From: JBFWMG01 sp050251715
GTDB taxonomy: Bacteria > Desulfobacterota > Desulfovibrionia > Desulfovibrionales > Desulfovibrionaceae
Direction: 5' to 3'
DNA length: 64,000 bases
Assembly: GCA_050251715.1 (NCBI GenBank)
Contig: JBFWMG010000019.1
Span: 1 to 64,000 of the forward strand
Shown in pieces: positions 1-11,930 of this stretch (its first letter is position 1; each line of letters starts with the position of its first letter). The position numbers and the translations under genes were made by a program. The notes beneath the pieces were generated by a model. That model was given only the letters and a program-made list of their open reading frames with translations, did no database searches and was not told where the DNA came from.

Positions 1-2
1 CC

Positions 3-80
3 GGGGGAAGGAGAGAGGAAAGTGAAAACCCCTTTTTCCACGCATAAAAAGGGGATTACCCTTTCCTCTCTCCTTCCCCC
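3..80. repeat. large nested inverted repeat (hairpin)
   Basis: Positions 3-22 and 61-80 are perfect 20-bp inverted arms. Inside them a second stem of nine pairs joins 29-37 (CCCCTTTTT) and 46-54 (AAAAAGGGG). The structure could be a transcription terminator for a gene left of the window or an extragenic palindrome. No U-tract follows the outer stem, so a simple intrinsic terminator is not certain. Confidence 0.6.
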
Positions 81-172
81 AGACCCCCATCCTCTCTCCT
101 CTCTCTTTCCCCAAAAACTGCTGGTGGGGGAGATGGATACGGTTGGGACAAGCGATTTCCCCAGGCAGGCAC

Positions 173-284
173 GCGGCATAATGCCGCTTTTAGCGGGCGG
201 GCGGCATAATGCCGCTTTTAGTGGGCGGGCGGCATAATGCCGCTTTTAGTGGGCGGGCGGCATAATGCCGCTTTTATTGGGCGG
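173..284. repeat. four tandem 28-bp palindrome-bearing repeats
   Basis: Units start at 173, 201, 229 and 257. Each contains the near-palindrome GCGGCATAATGCCGC (7-bp arms around one base) followed by a CTTTTA-like run and a G-rich spacer. Units 2 and 3 are identical; 1 and 4 differ at one or two bases. The regular spacing resembles clustered extragenic palindromes or an array of protein-binding sites. No gene is adjacent on the left within the window. Confidence 0.75.
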
Positions 285-533
285 GAAGGGCTTTTCGGGC
301 TGTCTCGCTGCCTGCCCGCACGAGCTTTTTTAAATTCCCCCTCCGAAACAAATTTACCATGTCCAAGGGGCGGCGGGGGGAGTCCTCTTGCAGCGACTCC
401 CGACGCTTCGTCGGCGGAGCAAAAGAGGGCTCGCCCCGCCGCCCGCCTCACGTCGCCGCCCGTCTCCTCACTCCTTTTTCCTTTCCCCCTGCTCCAGCCG
501 TTTGCCCCTGTCCGCCATCCGTCCCGCCCGCTA

Positions 534-634
534 GCGCATTTTCGCCGTGAAACAAGGCTCTCCCCTGAAATAATGAAGCATTATCTCAACAAAATGAACA
601 AGAGCATCTAATCTTTTTCACAGTTAAGATGCTC
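534..634 (+). mobile_element. TA-flanked 101-bp MITE-like element, copy 1
   Basis: The body runs from GCGCATT to GATGCTC and is flanked by TA at 532-533 and 635-636. It contains the family's internal palindrome (TGAAATAATGAAGCATTATCTCA) interrupted by one mismatch, and ends with the AGCATCT/AGATGCT stem. This is the only copy not abutting a stop codon of a gene visible here. See the finding on the family. Confidence 0.65.
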
Positions 635-907
635 TAGCCACAGCGTCTCCCCAGCCGGGGTTCCCCAAGGGGATCATCCCCTTGGGCCGCCGGAGGCATC
701 CCCCAGGAACGTCCTCCAGGCCGGGCGCGCATCCCGCCTTGCCCGCCGCGCCGTGTCGCGCCGCCCCCCGCCGTACGCGAAATGCCCCCTATTTTGTCTG
801 TTCCTCCTCGCGCACAAGGTTTCCGGGGTTTCACTCCGGCAAGGGGATGTGCTATCACTGCGTAAGCGCGTCCCATACGGACGACCGTCCCGCTGCAAGG
901 AGTATGC

Positions 908-4300
<3,393 letters not shown>

Positions 4301-4325
4301 CGCGCGCCGCGTCCGTTCCAGCGCG

Positions 4326-4390
4326 TTGCGGCCATCGCACGGTTGCGGCCATCGCACGGTAGCGCCCATCCCACGGTAGCGCCCGCCGTG
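4326..4390. repeat. 17-bp direct repeats between treS and malQ
   Basis: Units start at 4326, 4343 and 4360, with a partial unit at 4377. The first two (TTGCGGCCATCGCACGG) are identical; the third differs at a few bases. They occupy most of the treS-malQ gap and end shortly before the malQ ribosome-binding site. Function unknown. Confidence 0.7.
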
Positions 4391-4414
4391 CACACCCATT
4401 GATAAGGAGATACC

Positions 4415-5920
4415 ATGTTGCGCCGATCCAGCGGCCTGCTGCTGCATGTCACGTCCCTGCCCTCGCCGTTCGGCATCGGCGACCTTGGCCCCGAGGCGTA
4501 CCGTTTCGCGGAGGCGCTTGCCCGCACCGGCCAGTCGGTGTGGCAGGTGCTGCCGCTCAGCCCCACGGACGTGGATTCCTATAATGATCCCTACCATTCC
4601 ATCGGCGCGCTGGCGGGCAACCCGCTGTGCGTGAGCCCGGCGCTCTTGGTGCGCGACGGGTTGCTGGACGCGGCGGACATTGCGACCCCCCCGGCCTTTC
4701 CCGTGGATCGGGTGGATTTTCCGGCCGTGACCGCCTACAAGCGGGCGCTGTTGGACAAGGCGTATGCGCGCTTCCAGGCCCACGGCGGGCCGGACGCGGA
4801 CCCGGACTATGGACGTTTTCACACGGAGCATGCGGGCTGGCTGGATGATTTCGCGCTCTTTGCCGCGCTGTGCCGCAGCCATGGCAACCAGCCGTGGCAC
4901 CAGTGGCCCGAGCCGTTGCGCGACCGGCATCCCGAGGCGCTGGACGCGGCGCGGCGCGGCATGGCCGGGGCCATCGACCGGGTCCGCTTCGAGCAGTATC
5001 TGTTCGAGCGGCAGTGGCGGGCGTTGCGGGCGCATTGCCGGGCGTTGGGCGTGGCCGTGTTCGGCGACATGCCCATCTACGTGGACCACAACAGCGCGGA
5101 CGTGTGGGCCCATCCGGGCCTGTTCAAGCTGGGGCCGGACCGCATGCCCGTGGCCGTGTCCGGGGTGCCGCCGGACTATTTTTCCGCCACGGGCCAGCTG
5201 TGGGGTACGCCGGTGTACGACTGGGACGCGCTGGCCGCCACGGGGTTCGACTGGTGGCTGCGGCGGGTGGAACGCAACCTGGGGCTGTTCGACCTCTTGC
5301 GCATCGATCATTTTCGGGGGCTTGTGGCGTACTGGGAGGTACCGGCGGGCGAGCCCACGGCCATGAACGGGGAGTGGGTGGAGGCGCCCGTGGACGCGTT
5401 TTTGGGGCGGTTGCAGCGGCGTTTTTCCAGCCTGCCCATCATTGCCGAGGATCTGGGCGTGATAACGCCGGACGTGCGCGAGGTGATGCGGCGGTTCGGC
5501 CTGCCGGGCATGAAGATCCTGCTCTTCGCCTTTGGCGGGGACATGCCGCGCAACCCGTACATGCCGCACAACATGGAGCCGCAGTGCGTGGCATATACGG
5601 GCACGCACGACAACAACCCGGCGCTGGCGTGGTTCGACACCGAGGCCTCGGACGCGGACAAGGCGCGGCTTTTTTCCTATCTGGGCCGCGAGGTGGCGCG
5701 CGAGGCCGTGCCGTGGGAGCTGGCGCGGGTGGTCATGGGGTCGGTGGCGGCGCTGGCCGTGCTGCCCATGCAGGACGTGCTGGGGCTGGACGGCGCGGCG
5801 CGCATGAACCGTCCCGGCAACCTGGCGGGCAACTGGGGCTGGCGCCTGGCGCCGGGCGCGTTCGACGAGGCGGCGCAGGACCGGCTGGGCGCGATGACGC
5901 GGCTCTACGGGCGGGATTGA
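4415..5920 (+). CDS. malQ: 4-alpha-glucanotransferase (amylomaltase)
   Basis: GH77 disproportionating enzyme that transfers 4-alpha-glucan segments between maltodextrins. The protein is 501 residues, the usual length of short bacterial MalQ. Family features seen: N-terminal SSGLLLHVTSLPSPFGIGDL, catalytic nucleophile D298 in LLRIDHFRG, acid/base E345 in IIAEDLG and D399 in TGTHDNNP. An AAGGAG site lies seven bases before the ATG. It follows treS on the same strand, so maltose and maltodextrin turnover is probably co-expressed. It is cytoplasmic with no signal peptide. Confidence 0.95.
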   Translation: MLRRSSGLLLHVTSLPSPFGIGDLGPEAYRFAEALARTGQSVWQVLPLSPTDVDSYNDPYHSIGALAGNPLCVSPALLVRDGLLDAADIATPPAFPVDRVDFPAVTAYKRALLDKAYARFQAHGGPDADPDYGRFHTEHAGWLDDFALFAALCRSHGNQPWHQWPEPLRDRHPEALDAARRGMAGAIDRVRFEQYLFERQWRALRAHCRALGVAVFGDMPIYVDHNSADVWAHPGLFKLGPDRMPVAVSGVPPDYFSATGQLWGTPVYDWDALAATGFDWWLRRVERNLGLFDLLRIDHFRGLVAYWEVPAGEPTAMNGEWVEAPVDAFLGRLQRRFSSLPIIAEDLGVITPDVREVMRRFGLPGMKILLFAFGGDMPRNPYMPHNMEPQCVAYTGTHDNNPALAWFDTEASDADKARLFSYLGREVAREAVPWELARVVMGSVAALAVLPMQDVLGLDGAARMNRPGNLAGNWGWRLAPGAFDEAAQDRLGAMTRLYGRD

Positions 5921-5929
5921 CGGCTTGGG

Positions 5930-6703
5930 TCAGAGGCCGGAGGGGGCGGGCGGCCCGAGTTTGTCCTCCACCCAGCGGATGTATTGCACGAAGGATTCCT
6001 TGATGTCCGCTTCGGACGCGCCCTTCATGGCCACGCCCTGGCTGTGCTGGGCCAGGATGTACTTGTCCATGAAGGCGCGGAAACGCAACGCCAGCAGCTT
6101 GCCGCGCGGGTTGTAAAAGCACACCCAGTCCGGCACCGCCGCAATGCGGCAGCTGGTGAACGCCTTGGTCGTTCCCTTGGCCTCCCTGCGCAGGGGCACC
6201 TCGATGAACGTGAAGGTCTTGGACGGGACAAGCCCCACCACTTCGCAGAAGATGGCTTTTTGCCGCTCGCACTGCCTGCTGCCGTCTTTTGTGAAAAACA
6301 CGCACAGGGCGTGGCCAGGCTCCACGGTGGTGACGTATTCCCGGAACACGGCGTAGGTTTCCACCACTTCGCCCAGCGTGGCCATATGCCTGGCCTTTCC
6401 CTGCCGCGCCGCGATGTCCGCCAGCTCTTTTTTCAGCCGCACCGCGCCCGCGTAATATTTGCTCATCTCCGCGCCCAGGTAATAGAACACCAGGGGATCG
6501 TTGATGTCGAACGTGCGATGGATGGTGGCGCGGGTGGTCCACAGCAGTGAGTTGACGCGCAGGATGAGCGCCACCTGATATTTTTTTCCGATGGCGTCCA
6601 GGCGCTGTTGCAGCGCCTCCTCGGACAGCAGGGAAAACCGGGTGCGGTTTATCTGGCCGGACACGGTGTCCCGGTAAAAAATATCATACCCTTTCATGCG
6701 CAT
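5930..6703 (-). CDS. uncharacterised 257-residue protein
   Basis: Not recognised. The chosen start (MRMKGYDIFYRD) avoids running through tRNA-Sec, which a longer frame would do, but no good Shine-Dalgarno sequence is seen. The protein is mixed alpha/beta in appearance with no signal peptide or membrane segment. The middle has a beta-rich stretch (TFTFIEVPLRRE) with a nearby CERQ and a conserved-looking VCFYNPRGKLLALRF, which is loosely reminiscent of PilZ-like or nucleotide-binding small domains; this is only an impression. It is convergent with malQ, 10 bp from its stop, and lies downstream of tRNA-Sec on the same strand. Confidence 0.7.
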   Translation of the reverse strand: MRMKGYDIFYRDTVSGQINRTRFSLLSEEALQQRLDAIGKKYQVALILRVNSLLWTTRATIHRTFDINDPLVFYYLGAEMSKYYAGAVRLKKELADIAARQGKARHMATLGEVVETYAVFREYVTTVEPGHALCVFFTKDGSRQCERQKAIFCEVVGLVPSKTFTFIEVPLRREAKGTTKAFTSCRIAAVPDWVCFYNPRGKLLALRFRAFMDKYILAQHSQGVAMKGASEADIKESFVQYIRWVEDKLGPPAPSGL

Positions 6704-6880
6704 GGGGGTTGGCGTTACGGTGGGAACAGGCCGAAACGTTTCCCTATCCAAAGGGCGCTGGAGCGTCAATGCGGCCGGGGTGCCGGGATGGCGTGAAGGC
6801 CGGGGCGGACGGAGTTGCCGCTGGTGCGGAAACGCGCTAGTGAGATGACGGAAAGCGGATGCGCGGACCGGAAGGCGGAA

Positions 6881-6973
6881 TGGCGGAAGCGTACAGGAGT
6901 CGAACCTGCCTGAGGGGTCTAGCCTCACACTGGTTTTGAAGACCAGGCGCCACACCGGTGACGAAACGCTTCC
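6881..6973 (-). tRNA. selC: tRNA-Sec (anticodon TCA)
   Basis: Reading the minus strand, an 8-bp acceptor stem GGAAGCGT pairs with ACGCTTCC, followed by G and an encoded CCA. The anticodon loop is CTTCAAA with TCA at 6937-6939. The T arm reads AGGTTCGACTCCT and there is a long variable arm, giving about 93 nt, all typical of bacterial tRNA-Sec. It inserts selenocysteine at UGA in selenoprotein mRNAs. No selA, selB, selD or evident UGA-interrupted selenoprotein lies in this window, so the partners must be elsewhere. Confidence 0.95.
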
Positions 6974-7158
6974 TCGGTAGGCGCATGAGGTATCAGGTTT
7001 GCCCTGTGAACTCAAGCCGAGGTTTTTTCTCTTAATCCACCGTCTCCTGCTTGCTTTTTTCCGTCGAGAACTTATGAATATGCGGCAAGGCGCGCAGCGT
7101 TTTTTTGCTGGCCGCCACCACCCCATGCCGGTCGCCGCTTCGGGCGGCGACGGAGGAA

Positions 7159-9171
7159 ATGCAGTTGAATAATTTTTCCAAGAATCTGATGCTTTGGGCG
7201 GTCATCTCCCTGGTGATGGTCGTGCTCTTCAACATGTTCAGTCAGCCCCAGTCCAACCAAGCCAAGACGAGCTACACGGATTTTCTCAACAACGTGCAGC
7301 ATGGCGAGGTGGTGGAGGTGCGCATCCAGGGGCGCAAGATCATCGGCACCACCCTGGATGGGCAGCGGTTCACCACCTATGCCCCGGATGATCCGAATCT
7401 TGTGACCACCCTGATGGAAAACAAGATCAAGGTGCAGGCCGAGCCCGAGGAGGATGCTCCCTGGTGGATGACCCTGTTCGTGTCCTGGTTCCCCATGATC
7501 CTGCTCATCGGCGTGTGGATCTTCTTCATGCGCCAGATGCAGGGCGGCGGGGGCAAGGCCATGAGTTTTGGGCGCTCCAAGGCGCGGCTCATCTCGCAGG
7601 AGTCCGGCAAGGTCACGTTCGAGGACGTGGCGGGCGTGGACGAGGCCAAGGAAGAGCTGTCCGAAGTCGTGGATTTTCTGCGCGAACCCAAGAAATTCAC
7701 CCGCCTGGGCGGGCGCATCCCCAAGGGCGTGCTGCTCGTCGGCCCTCCCGGCACGGGCAAGACCCTGCTGGCGCGCGCCGTGGCGGGCGAGGCGGGCGTG
7801 CCGTTCTTCTCCATTTCCGGCTCGGACTTTGTGGAAATGTTCGTGGGCGTGGGCGCGTCGCGTGTGCGCGACCTGTTCCTGCAGGGCAAAAAGAACGCCC
7901 CGTGCCTCATCTTCATTGACGAAATCGACGCCGTGGGCCGCCAGCGCGGCGCGGGACTTGGCGGCGGCCACGACGAGCGCGAGCAGACCCTCAACCAGCT
8001 GCTGGTTGAAATGGACGGCTTCGAGTCCAACGAGGGCGTCATCCTGATCGCCGCCACCAACCGGCCCGATGTCCTTGACCCGGCGCTGCTGCGCCCTGGC
8101 CGTTTCGACCGCCAGGTCGTGGTGCCCACGCCCGATGTGCGGGGCCGCAAGCGCATCCTCGACGTGCATTCCCGCCGCACGCCCCTGTCCCGCAACGTGG
8201 ATATGGATGTGTTGGCCAAGGGCACGCCGGGCTTTTCGGGCGCGGACCTGGAAAATTTGGTCAACGAGGCCGCGCTGCTTGCCGCCAAGGCGGGCAAGAA
8301 TCAGCTCGACATGGATGATTTCGAGATGGCCAAGGACAAGGTGCTTATGGGCAAGGAGCGGCGCAGCCTCATCATGAGCGATGATGAAAAGCGCGTCACC
8401 GCCTATCACGAGGCGGGCCACGCGCTCGTGGCGCGGCTGCTGCCCGGTTGCGACCCGATACACAAGGTCTCCATCATCCCCCGTGGCCGCGCGTTGGGCA
8501 TTACCATGCAGTTGCCCGCCGAGGATCGCCACAACCACTCCAAGACCTTTCTCGAGAACAATCTCGTCGTGCTGCTGGGCGGCCGCACCGCGGAGTTGCT
8601 GGTGCTCAAGGAAATGACCACCGGAGCCGGCAACGACATCGAGCGCGCCACCAAGACGGCGCGGCTGATGGTGTGCCAGTGGGGCATGAGCGAGGCCATG
8701 GGGCCGCTTTCCCTGGGCGAGAAGACCGAAGAGATATTCATTGGCCGGGAGCTTGCGCACCACAAGGACTACAGCGAGGATACCGCCCGCCAGGTGGACG
8801 CCGAGGTGAAGCGCATCATCATGGACGCGCAGTCCAAGGCGGAACGGCTGCTCACCGAAAACCTCGCCTTCCTGGAGACGATAGCCCAGGCGCTCCTGGA
8901 CCGCGAAACCATTACCGGAGAGGATCTCGACTGCATCATGCGCGGCGAGGAACTTCCTCCCCTGCCTGTCAACGGCAGTCCCAGCTGGGGGCGCGGCAAC
9001 GGCTATGACGCGTATGTCCAGGCCGCCAAGGAAGACTCGGCGGCCAAGAAGGACTCGGCGGCGGGCCATGCCGCCAAGGACGCCGGAGGCGAAGACGATT
9101 TTACCCTGGAGCCCGATGACGCGGACAAGAAACCGGGCAACGGGCCGGGCCAGGGTCCGGCGGACGCCTAG
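7159..9171 (+). CDS. ftsH: ATP-dependent zinc metalloprotease FtsH
   Basis: Membrane-anchored AAA+ protease that degrades misfolded membrane proteins and short-lived regulators. Two N-terminal membrane segments (about residues 9-29 and 108-126) flank a short periplasmic domain. Walker A GPPGTGKT is at 195-202, Walker B as LIFIDEID, and the zinc site HEAGH at 417-421. The 671-residue length is normal. The C-terminal tail is unusual: about 45 residues of alanine, lysine and aspartate with DSAAK-type repeats. The ATG at 7159 is only two bases from GGAGG; an in-frame TTG at 7165 has ideal spacing and may be the true start. It heads a conserved block with folP, cdaA, cdaR and glmM. Confidence 0.97.
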   Translation: MQLNNFSKNLMLWAVISLVMVVLFNMFSQPQSNQAKTSYTDFLNNVQHGEVVEVRIQGRKIIGTTLDGQRFTTYAPDDPNLVTTLMENKIKVQAEPEEDAPWWMTLFVSWFPMILLIGVWIFFMRQMQGGGGKAMSFGRSKARLISQESGKVTFEDVAGVDEAKEELSEVVDFLREPKKFTRLGGRIPKGVLLVGPPGTGKTLLARAVAGEAGVPFFSISGSDFVEMFVGVGASRVRDLFLQGKKNAPCLIFIDEIDAVGRQRGAGLGGGHDEREQTLNQLLVEMDGFESNEGVILIAATNRPDVLDPALLRPGRFDRQVVVPTPDVRGRKRILDVHSRRTPLSRNVDMDVLAKGTPGFSGADLENLVNEAALLAAKAGKNQLDMDDFEMAKDKVLMGKERRSLIMSDDEKRVTAYHEAGHALVARLLPGCDPIHKVSIIPRGRALGITMQLPAEDRHNHSKTFLENNLVVLLGGRTAELLVLKEMTTGAGNDIERATKTARLMVCQWGMSEAMGPLSLGEKTEEIFIGRELAHHKDYSEDTARQVDAEVKRIIMDAQSKAERLLTENLAFLETIAQALLDRETITGEDLDCIMRGEELPPLPVNGSPSWGRGNGYDAYVQAAKEDSAAKKDSAAGHAAKDAGGEDDFTLEPDDADKKPGNGPGQGPADA

Positions 9172-9186
9172 GGGGCCGTGCGGCGC

Positions 9187-10044
9187 ATGGACATTGCATG
9201 GACCGTTTCGGGGGGCAGGGCGCTTGGCCCTGCCCCTTTTTTCATCTGCGGCATTGTCAACGTCACGCCCGACTCCTTTTATGACGGCGGACGGCACGCC
9301 TCCACCCAGGCCGCCGAGGCGCACGCCAGGGCGCTCGCGTCCCAGGGGGCGCATATCCTCGATGTGGGTGGCGAATCCTCTCGCCCGTTTGCCGACCCCG
9401 TTTCCCCGGAGGAGGAGCAGGCGAGGGTCGTGCCCGTGGTGCGCGCTCTTGCCGCCGACGCGTCCTTCCGGACGCCCCTGTCCGTGGATACCTACCATGC
9501 GGCCACCGCTGTTGCGGCTCTGGAGGCGGGCGCGGTCATCATCAACGACATTTCCGCGTGCGCCTTTGACCCGGCCCTGATTGACGTTTTAACGCAGTAC
9601 AAGCCCGGGTATGTGCTCATGCATAGCCAGGGGCGGCCCGAGGTGATGCAGCAGGCGCCGACATACCGTGACGTGGTCTCTGAAGTGCGCGCTTTTTTTG
9701 AGGATAAGCTTGCCATGCTGGTCAAGGCCGGGTTGCCGGAAGACCGCATCGTGCTGGACCCTGGCATAGGGTTTGGGAAGCTGCTTGAGCACAACCTGGC
9801 GCTCCTGCGCCACGTGGATGTGTTCGCGGCGTTGGGCAGGCCGGTGATGGCCGCACTGTCCAACAAATCGATGTTTCAGGGATTATTGGGGCTTGCGCCA
9901 GGCGACCGGGTCAACGCCACCCAGGCCGCCACGGCGGTGCTTGCCAGCCGGGGGGTGCGCATCCACCGCGTCCACGAGGTCGCGCTGGCGCTGGAGGCCG
10001 TGACCGTGGGGATGGCTCTGGCCCAGGATTGGGTGCGCACATGA
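9187..10044 (+). CDS. folP: dihydropteroate synthase
   Basis: Condenses p-aminobenzoate with hydroxymethyl-dihydropterin diphosphate in folate synthesis. Family signatures are the first loop GIVNVTPDSFYDGG and the second DVGGESSRP, with LDPGIGFGK and the C-terminal SRGVRIHRVHEV also typical. About 285 residues from the ATG at 9187; a GTG nine bases earlier (9178) is an alternative start and is closer to the AGGGGG tract. It begins 15 bp after ftsH, and ftsH-folP neighbourhood is common, so co-transcription is likely. Confidence 0.95.
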   Translation: MDIAWTVSGGRALGPAPFFICGIVNVTPDSFYDGGRHASTQAAEAHARALASQGAHILDVGGESSRPFADPVSPEEEQARVVPVVRALAADASFRTPLSVDTYHAATAVAALEAGAVIINDISACAFDPALIDVLTQYKPGYVLMHSQGRPEVMQQAPTYRDVVSEVRAFFEDKLAMLVKAGLPEDRIVLDPGIGFGKLLEHNLALLRHVDVFAALGRPVMAALSNKSMFQGLLGLAPGDRVNATQAATAVLASRGVRIHRVHEVALALEAVTVGMALAQDWVRT

Positions 10045-10162
10045 CGGTATGGCGGCGATGGGCATGAGATTGTTGATGCAGGCGACCGGGTTCTTGTGTA
10101 CGGTATGGTCATCATACGGGCCGGTGGTCCGGTTAATCGATATACATATATAACAGGTTGCA

Positions 10163-10936
10163 ATGTTTGAATTTGAATCCGTTCGCATCACTTGGCGGGA
10201 TATCCTGGACATTGGCCTTGTGGCCTTTGTCTTTTATAGGGTGATCCTGCTTGTCAAGGGAACGCGTGCAGTTTCAGTCATTTACGGCCTGCTTTTTATC
10301 CTGGTAGTCTATTTCCTCTCCTCCGAACTGGGTTTTTATACGCTCAACTGGTTGCTGGCCAACTTCTTGAGCTCCATCTTCCTGGTGGTCATCATCCTTT
10401 TCCAGCAGGACATCCGCCGCGCGCTGGCCGACGTGGGCGCGGGCCGATTGTGGCGCAAGCCGGCTGCGGCGGACAAGGATCTGGAAAACATCATCGGCGC
10501 GGCCCTGCACCTGGCCCAGCGGCGCATCGGCGCGATCATGGTCATCGAAAAGAGCGTGGGGCTGGGCGACTACGCGGAAAAGGGCATCCACATGGACGCC
10601 CGCATCTCCCGCGACCTCCTGGTCTCCATCTTTATCCCCACCACGCCGCTGCATGACGGCGCGGTGCTCATCAAGGGCAACCGCATCCGCGCGGCGGCGT
10701 GCATCCTGCCGCTGGCCGGAGGCGTGACCGAGCACCGGGAGTTCGGCACCCGCCACCGCGCCGCCATGGGCATCACCGAGGAAACCGACGCGGTTGCCGT
10801 GGTGGTGTCCGAGGAACGCGGCGAGATCAGCATCGCGGTCAATGGCCGCGTGACCCGCAGCCTGGACGCGGTGCGCATCAAGCGCGTGCTCACCCGCGCG
10901 CTGGGCCTTGGGGGAGGGAGCGACCGTGCGCGGTAG
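10163..10936 (+). CDS. cdaA: diadenylate cyclase CdaA (cyclic di-AMP synthase)
   Basis: Makes cyclic di-AMP from two ATP. Three N-terminal membrane segments (about residues 10-90) precede a DisA_N catalytic domain. The catalytic DGA motif lies at 165-167 (LHDGAVLIKG) and RHR at 197-199 (GTRHRAAMG), both intact. The protein has 257 residues, normal for the family. The neighbour cdaR starts before cdaA ends, and glmM follows, the same order as in Firmicutes where CdaA, CdaR and GlmM interact and cyclic di-AMP output is tied to cell-wall precursor supply and osmotic control. No cyclic di-AMP phosphodiesterase is present in this window. Confidence 0.94.
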   Translation: MFEFESVRITWRDILDIGLVAFVFYRVILLVKGTRAVSVIYGLLFILVVYFLSSELGFYTLNWLLANFLSSIFLVVIILFQQDIRRALADVGAGRLWRKPAAADKDLENIIGAALHLAQRRIGAIMVIEKSVGLGDYAEKGIHMDARISRDLLVSIFIPTTPLHDGAVLIKGNRIRAAACILPLAGGVTEHREFGTRHRAAMGITEETDAVAVVVSEERGEISIAVNGRVTRSLDAVRIKRVLTRALGLGGGSDRAR

Positions 10937-11834
10937 CAACTGGCAATACATGCTCCTTTCGCTGCTGTTGGCCATCGTGGCGTGGTTCATGGTGTCCGGC
11001 AGGGAAAAGGTGGAGGTGTGGCGCGAGGCGCCCGTGCAATTCACGGGCATGCCGTCGGGCATCGTCATCCGTTCCGGGTTGCGCAACAAGATCGACATCC
11101 GCATCCGTGGCCCCAAGGGGCTTATCCACAGCCTGGACCAGAAGGTGCCCGCCTATTCGCTGGATCTCTCGTCGCTCAAGGCCGGGCCCAACGTCATTGC
11201 CCTGTCTCCGGATGAAATTCCCCTGGCCAAGACGTTCGAGGTGGTGGAGATAAGTCCGCCGCGTCTGACGCTGGATGTGGACCGGGTGGTGACCAGGACG
11301 CTTGCCGTGCATCCCTTCTGGGATGGCCGGTTGCCGGATGATTTCGAGTTGGCCGAGGCCTCTTCCGACCCCCCCGAAGTGACCTTGCGCGGGCCGGAAT
11401 CGCTGGTGGGCTCCCTGGACGCCGTGGCCACCCGCGCCCTGGTGTTCAACGCCACGGGGGTGACCGATGGCCAGGTGGTGGAGCAGATCGTGGATCTCAA
11501 CCTGCCGCCCGAGGTGGAGGTTGATCCGGGCATCGTCAAGGCCAGGCTGACCTTTGCCCTCAAGACCGTGCAAATGTGGGTCACGCTCAAGCTCGGCGTT
11601 TCCGCGCCCTGGCATAAGTCCCTGCGGTTTACGCCGCGCCGCGTGCGCGCCCTGGTGGACGTGCCGCTGCCCCTGTCGCGGGTAAAGGACATCAAGAACC
11701 AGTTCAGCGCCGACCTTGTGGTGCGTGCGGGTTTGGCGGCGGGAACGCATGAACTGCCCTACAGGGTGGTGCTGCCCGAGGGCTGCGCGCTGGTGCGGGC
11801 CGAGCCCGACGTGGCCCAGGTGACCGTGGAGTGA
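10926..11834 (+). CDS. cdaR: YbbR-domain protein, CdaA regulator CdaR
   Basis: About 302 residues. One N-terminal membrane anchor (QYMLLSLLLAIVAWFMVSG, about 7-25) is followed by an extracytoplasmic part with several YbbR repeats, each of about 80-90 residues. In Firmicutes this protein binds CdaA in the membrane and modulates it. The GTG start at 10926 is chosen because a GGAGGGAG site precedes it at good spacing; it overlaps the end of cdaA by 11 bp, which indicates translational coupling. Assignment rests on the YbbR pattern plus the cdaA-cdaR-glmM order. Confidence 0.88.
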   Translation: MRGSNWQYMLLSLLLAIVAWFMVSGREKVEVWREAPVQFTGMPSGIVIRSGLRNKIDIRIRGPKGLIHSLDQKVPAYSLDLSSLKAGPNVIALSPDEIPLAKTFEVVEISPPRLTLDVDRVVTRTLAVHPFWDGRLPDDFELAEASSDPPEVTLRGPESLVGSLDAVATRALVFNATGVTDGQVVEQIVDLNLPPEVEVDPGIVKARLTFALKTVQMWVTLKLGVSAPWHKSLRFTPRRVRALVDVPLPLSRVKDIKNQFSADLVVRAGLAAGTHELPYRVVLPEGCALVRAEPDVAQVTVE

Positions 11835-11930
11835 GCCGCTGTCCGCATGGAACAGTGGATGCAAAGCCGTCTATAAACCGCGTCCGCAGAAGCGGCCTGG
11901 CCGTGGTGGCGCGGAGACAAGGAGTTGGAT

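Larger units (their letters stand above)
1..907. other. gene-free, repeat-rich region
   Basis: No credible gene was found upstream of treS. Short open frames here have no recognisable product and overlap repeats on both strands. The stretch holds a long nested hairpin (3-80), four 28-bp tandem repeats (173-284), one copy of the 101-bp TA-flanked element (534-634) and a short inverted repeat around 664-686 (CCCAAGGGGAT and its complement). A promoter for treS should lie in its right-hand part but no clear -35/-10 pair could be assigned. Confidence 0.6.

Noticed and set aside
7072..9498. Long minus-strand frame antisense to ftsH
   Set aside because: Same shadow effect; no recognisable domains, and it would run across ftsH and into folP.
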